From contig NZ_CAMGZA010000001.1 in assembly GCF_946151065.1 (NCBI RefSeq), forward strand, positions 620,001-684,000: 64,000 nucleotides of DNA, read 5' to 3'. The notes beneath the pieces are model-generated. The model was not told the origin of the DNA. It did no database searches and worked only from the letters and a program-made list of their open reading frames with translations. Source of the stretch: Microbacterium sp. Marseille-Q6965 (GTDB taxonomy: Bacteria > Actinomycetota > Actinomycetes > Actinomycetales > Microbacteriaceae). The translations under genes and the position numbers were made by a program. Positions 62,528 through 64,000 of the stretch are shown piece by piece (the first letter of the stretch is position 1; each line of letters starts with the position of its first letter).

Positions 62528-63465
62528 AGCTGCTGCTTCCCGACTCGCTCCCGCTCGACATGCCGTCGCTCGAGGACGTGCGATACGTCACGTACGACAT
62601 CACCCAGCCGATCCCTCCCGAGCACCACGACGCCGAGGCGCTCGTCGTGTGGGGCAACTCGGACGCGCAGCTCGCCGACGCCGCGGCCGCGCTGACCGCG
62701 GTGCGGTGGGTGCAGACGCTCGCCGCCGGCCCCGACCAGGTCGTCGCCGCCGGATTCGCGCCCGACGCGGTGATCACCTCGGGGCGCTCACTGCACGACG
62801 TCACGGTGGCCGAGCACGCGCTCGCCCTCGCCCTCGCCGGCGCCCGACGCCTCCACACCCTGGTGCGCGCCCAAATCGGGCACCGCTGGGCGTCGGAGAT
62901 CGGTGGACGCCAGCCCCTCTCCGACCCCGACCGGGTGACGACGCTGCGGGGCGCACGGGTGAGCGTGTGGGGTTTCGGCGGAATCGCCCAGACTCTTGCG
63001 CCGCTCCTCTCAGCGCTGGGTGCCGAGGTGACCGGCATCGCCCGCAGCGCCGGAGAGCGCGGCGGCTACCCGGTGGTCGCGGAGGCGGACATCGAGACGG
63101 TGCTGCCCGAGACGGACGTGCTGATCATGATCCTCCCCGCCACGGGCGAGACGCGCGGGGCGCTGAGCCGTGAGCGCATCGCCCTGCTGCCACCCCGCGC
63201 CTGGGTCGTCAACGTGGGCCGCGGCGCCACGGTGGATGAGGCGGCCCTGGCCGATGCTCTCCGCCACGACCGGCTCGGCGGCGCGGCCCTCGATGTGACT
63301 GAGGTGGAGCCCCTGCCGGTCTCCTCCGAGCTGTGGGACCTCGCCAATGTCATCATCACCCCGCATTCGGCCGGCGGGCGCCCCATCGGTGCCGCCGGGC
63401 TCATCGCCGACAACCTCCGCGCGCTGCTCGACGGCCGCGCCCTCATCAACGTCGTCGAGCGCTGA
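62524..63465 (+). CDS. D-2-hydroxyacid dehydrogenase
   Basis: An NAD(P)-dependent 2-hydroxyacid dehydrogenase, 313 residues. The cofactor motif is GFGGIAQ (150-156), then NVGRGATVDEAAL with the substrate Arg and ITPHSAGGRP with the catalytic His; DVTEVEPLP carries the Glu. Glyoxylate, hydroxypyruvate or a sugar acid keto group are possible substrates. It overlaps the Ldh2-type gene and is followed by the decarboxylase after 26 bases. Confidence 0.92.
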   Translation: MKLLLPDSLPLDMPSLEDVRYVTYDITQPIPPEHHDAEALVVWGNSDAQLADAAAALTAVRWVQTLAAGPDQVVAAGFAPDAVITSGRSLHDVTVAEHALALALAGARRLHTLVRAQIGHRWASEIGGRQPLSDPDRVTTLRGARVSVWGFGGIAQTLAPLLSALGAEVTGIARSAGERGGYPVVAEADIETVLPETDVLIMILPATGETRGALSRERIALLPPRAWVVNVGRGATVDEAALADALRHDRLGGAALDVTEVEPLPVSSELWDLANVIITPHSAGGRPIGAAGLIADNLRALLDGRALINVVER

Positions 63466-63491
63466 GCGCCGGCGTCCGCCCCGGGAGCACC

Positions 63492-64000
63492 ATGTCCACG
63501 ACCATCCGGCACCTCACGCGAGCGAACCTCGCCCGTCCGCTCGTACAGATCTCGCTCGACCTCACGAACAACGATGAGGCGCTGCGCACGGCGGCGGTGG
63601 CCGTCGAATCGGGCGTCGACTGGATCGAGGTGGGCACTCCCCTCGTGCTCGCCGAGGGGCTGCACGCGGTGCGGGCCCTGCGCCGCGAGTTCCCCGAACA
63701 CCCGATCGTCGTCGACCTCAAGACGATGGACGGCGGCTACCTCGAGGCGGAGATGATGGGCGATGCCGGCGCCGACGCCGTGATCGTGATGGCACGGGCG
63801 CACGACGCCACGATCGAGGCCGTCGTGGATGCGGGTGAGCGATTCGGAATGCTCGTCATGGGCGACGACCTCGCCGAACCCGACCGCGTCGCGGCGTGCG
63901 TGCGGCTGGAGCAGCTGGGCGTGGGGATGGTGATCCACCACATCGGCTACGACCATCGCAACCGCAACCCCCACCTCGGGCTCAGCCCGCTCACCGAGCT
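63492..64000 (+). CDS. HUMPS-family decarboxylase/synthase, 3'-truncated by window edge
   Basis: A member of the HPS/KGPDC (orotidine decarboxylase-like) suprafamily, 169 residues visible. LVQISLDLTNNDEALRTA opens the barrel, WIEVGTPLV follows, and the metal/catalytic motif Asp75-x-Lys77-x-x-Asp80 is in VVDLKTMDGG; HHIGYDHRN comes later. The family covers 3-keto-L-gulonate-6-phosphate decarboxylase and 3-hexulose-6-phosphate synthase. With a sugar-acid kinase and dehydrogenases, the decarboxylase role fits better. The ATG has GGGAG upstream. The gene has no stop before base 64000. Confidence 0.85.
   Translation, partial: MSTTIRHLTRANLARPLVQISLDLTNNDEALRTAAVAVESGVDWIEVGTPLVLAEGLHAVRALRREFPEHPIVVDLKTMDGGYLEAEMMGDAGADAVIVMARAHDATIEAVVDAGERFGMLVMGDDLAEPDRVAACVRLEQLGVGMVIHHIGYDHRNRNPHLGLSPLTE

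Overview
The window is one continuous piece of a very GC-rich actinobacterial chromosome, most likely Microbacterium or a close relative in the Microbacteriaceae. This rests on the GC-saturated third codon positions, frequent GTG starts, the PIN-PhoH protein, the DUF4307/DUF501/DUF4245 families, the lipoprotein PBP and the gene order around eno. The genus is an inference. There is no insertion sequence, prophage, CRISPR array or rRNA operon, and no gene-free stretch longer than 300 bases; the largest gap is 279 bases, upstream of 20841.

Layout. 1-6.8 kb: end of a class II fructose-bisphosphate aldolase gene, ispH and xseA-xseB, a DUF4245-like protein, carbonic anhydrase and fumarase. 6.9-12.2 kb: YqhA-like protein, the cstA-ybdD pair and an S9 peptidase. 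12.4-20.6 kb: PIN-PhoH, a PLP enzyme, a cis-prenyltransferase, hemolysin III, greA, ilvA and an AI-2E-type permease. 20.7-24.9 kb: a probable phosphate-regulated locus for two secreted proteins, one a wall-anchored phosphoesterase, behind a PHO-box-like repeat. 25-34.5 kb: lipoprotein PBP, a YcaQ-type glycosylase, luxS, lemA, an acetyltransferase, a pseudouridine synthase, and a MerR regulator with its oxidoreductase around a perfect 24-bp palindrome. 34.5-39.8 kb: a short tRNA with a UAA anticodon, a type II NADH dehydrogenase with a frameshifted tail, an S8 protease, DUF501, an FtsB-like protein and enolase. 39.9-53.8 kb: O-methyltransferase, a GntR/DUF1648/CPBP operon, chromate transporter, Nudix, hisS, mazG, nhaA, mfd, pth, rplY and a 40-residue membrane protein.

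53.8-64 kb is the most distinctive part: a catabolic locus in four transcription units. It holds a sugar-binding lipoprotein, two ABC permeases and a gluconokinase-type kinase; an SDR and a FadR-type GntR regulator; a zinc dehydrogenase and a TIM-barrel isomerase; and an Ldh2-family dehydrogenase, a D-2-hydroxyacid dehydrogenase and a HUMPS-family decarboxylase that runs off the end. Two near-identical 15-bp sites in the two divergent intergenic regions probably bind the regulator, so the locus looks like one regulon for an aldonic or related sugar acid. The ABC transporter has no ATPase gene here.

A recurring regulatory theme is leaderless transcription. At least eleven genes have a TANNNT -10 hexamer placed exactly six bases before the start codon (seven in a twelfth), and the ispH and xseA hexamers overlap back to back.
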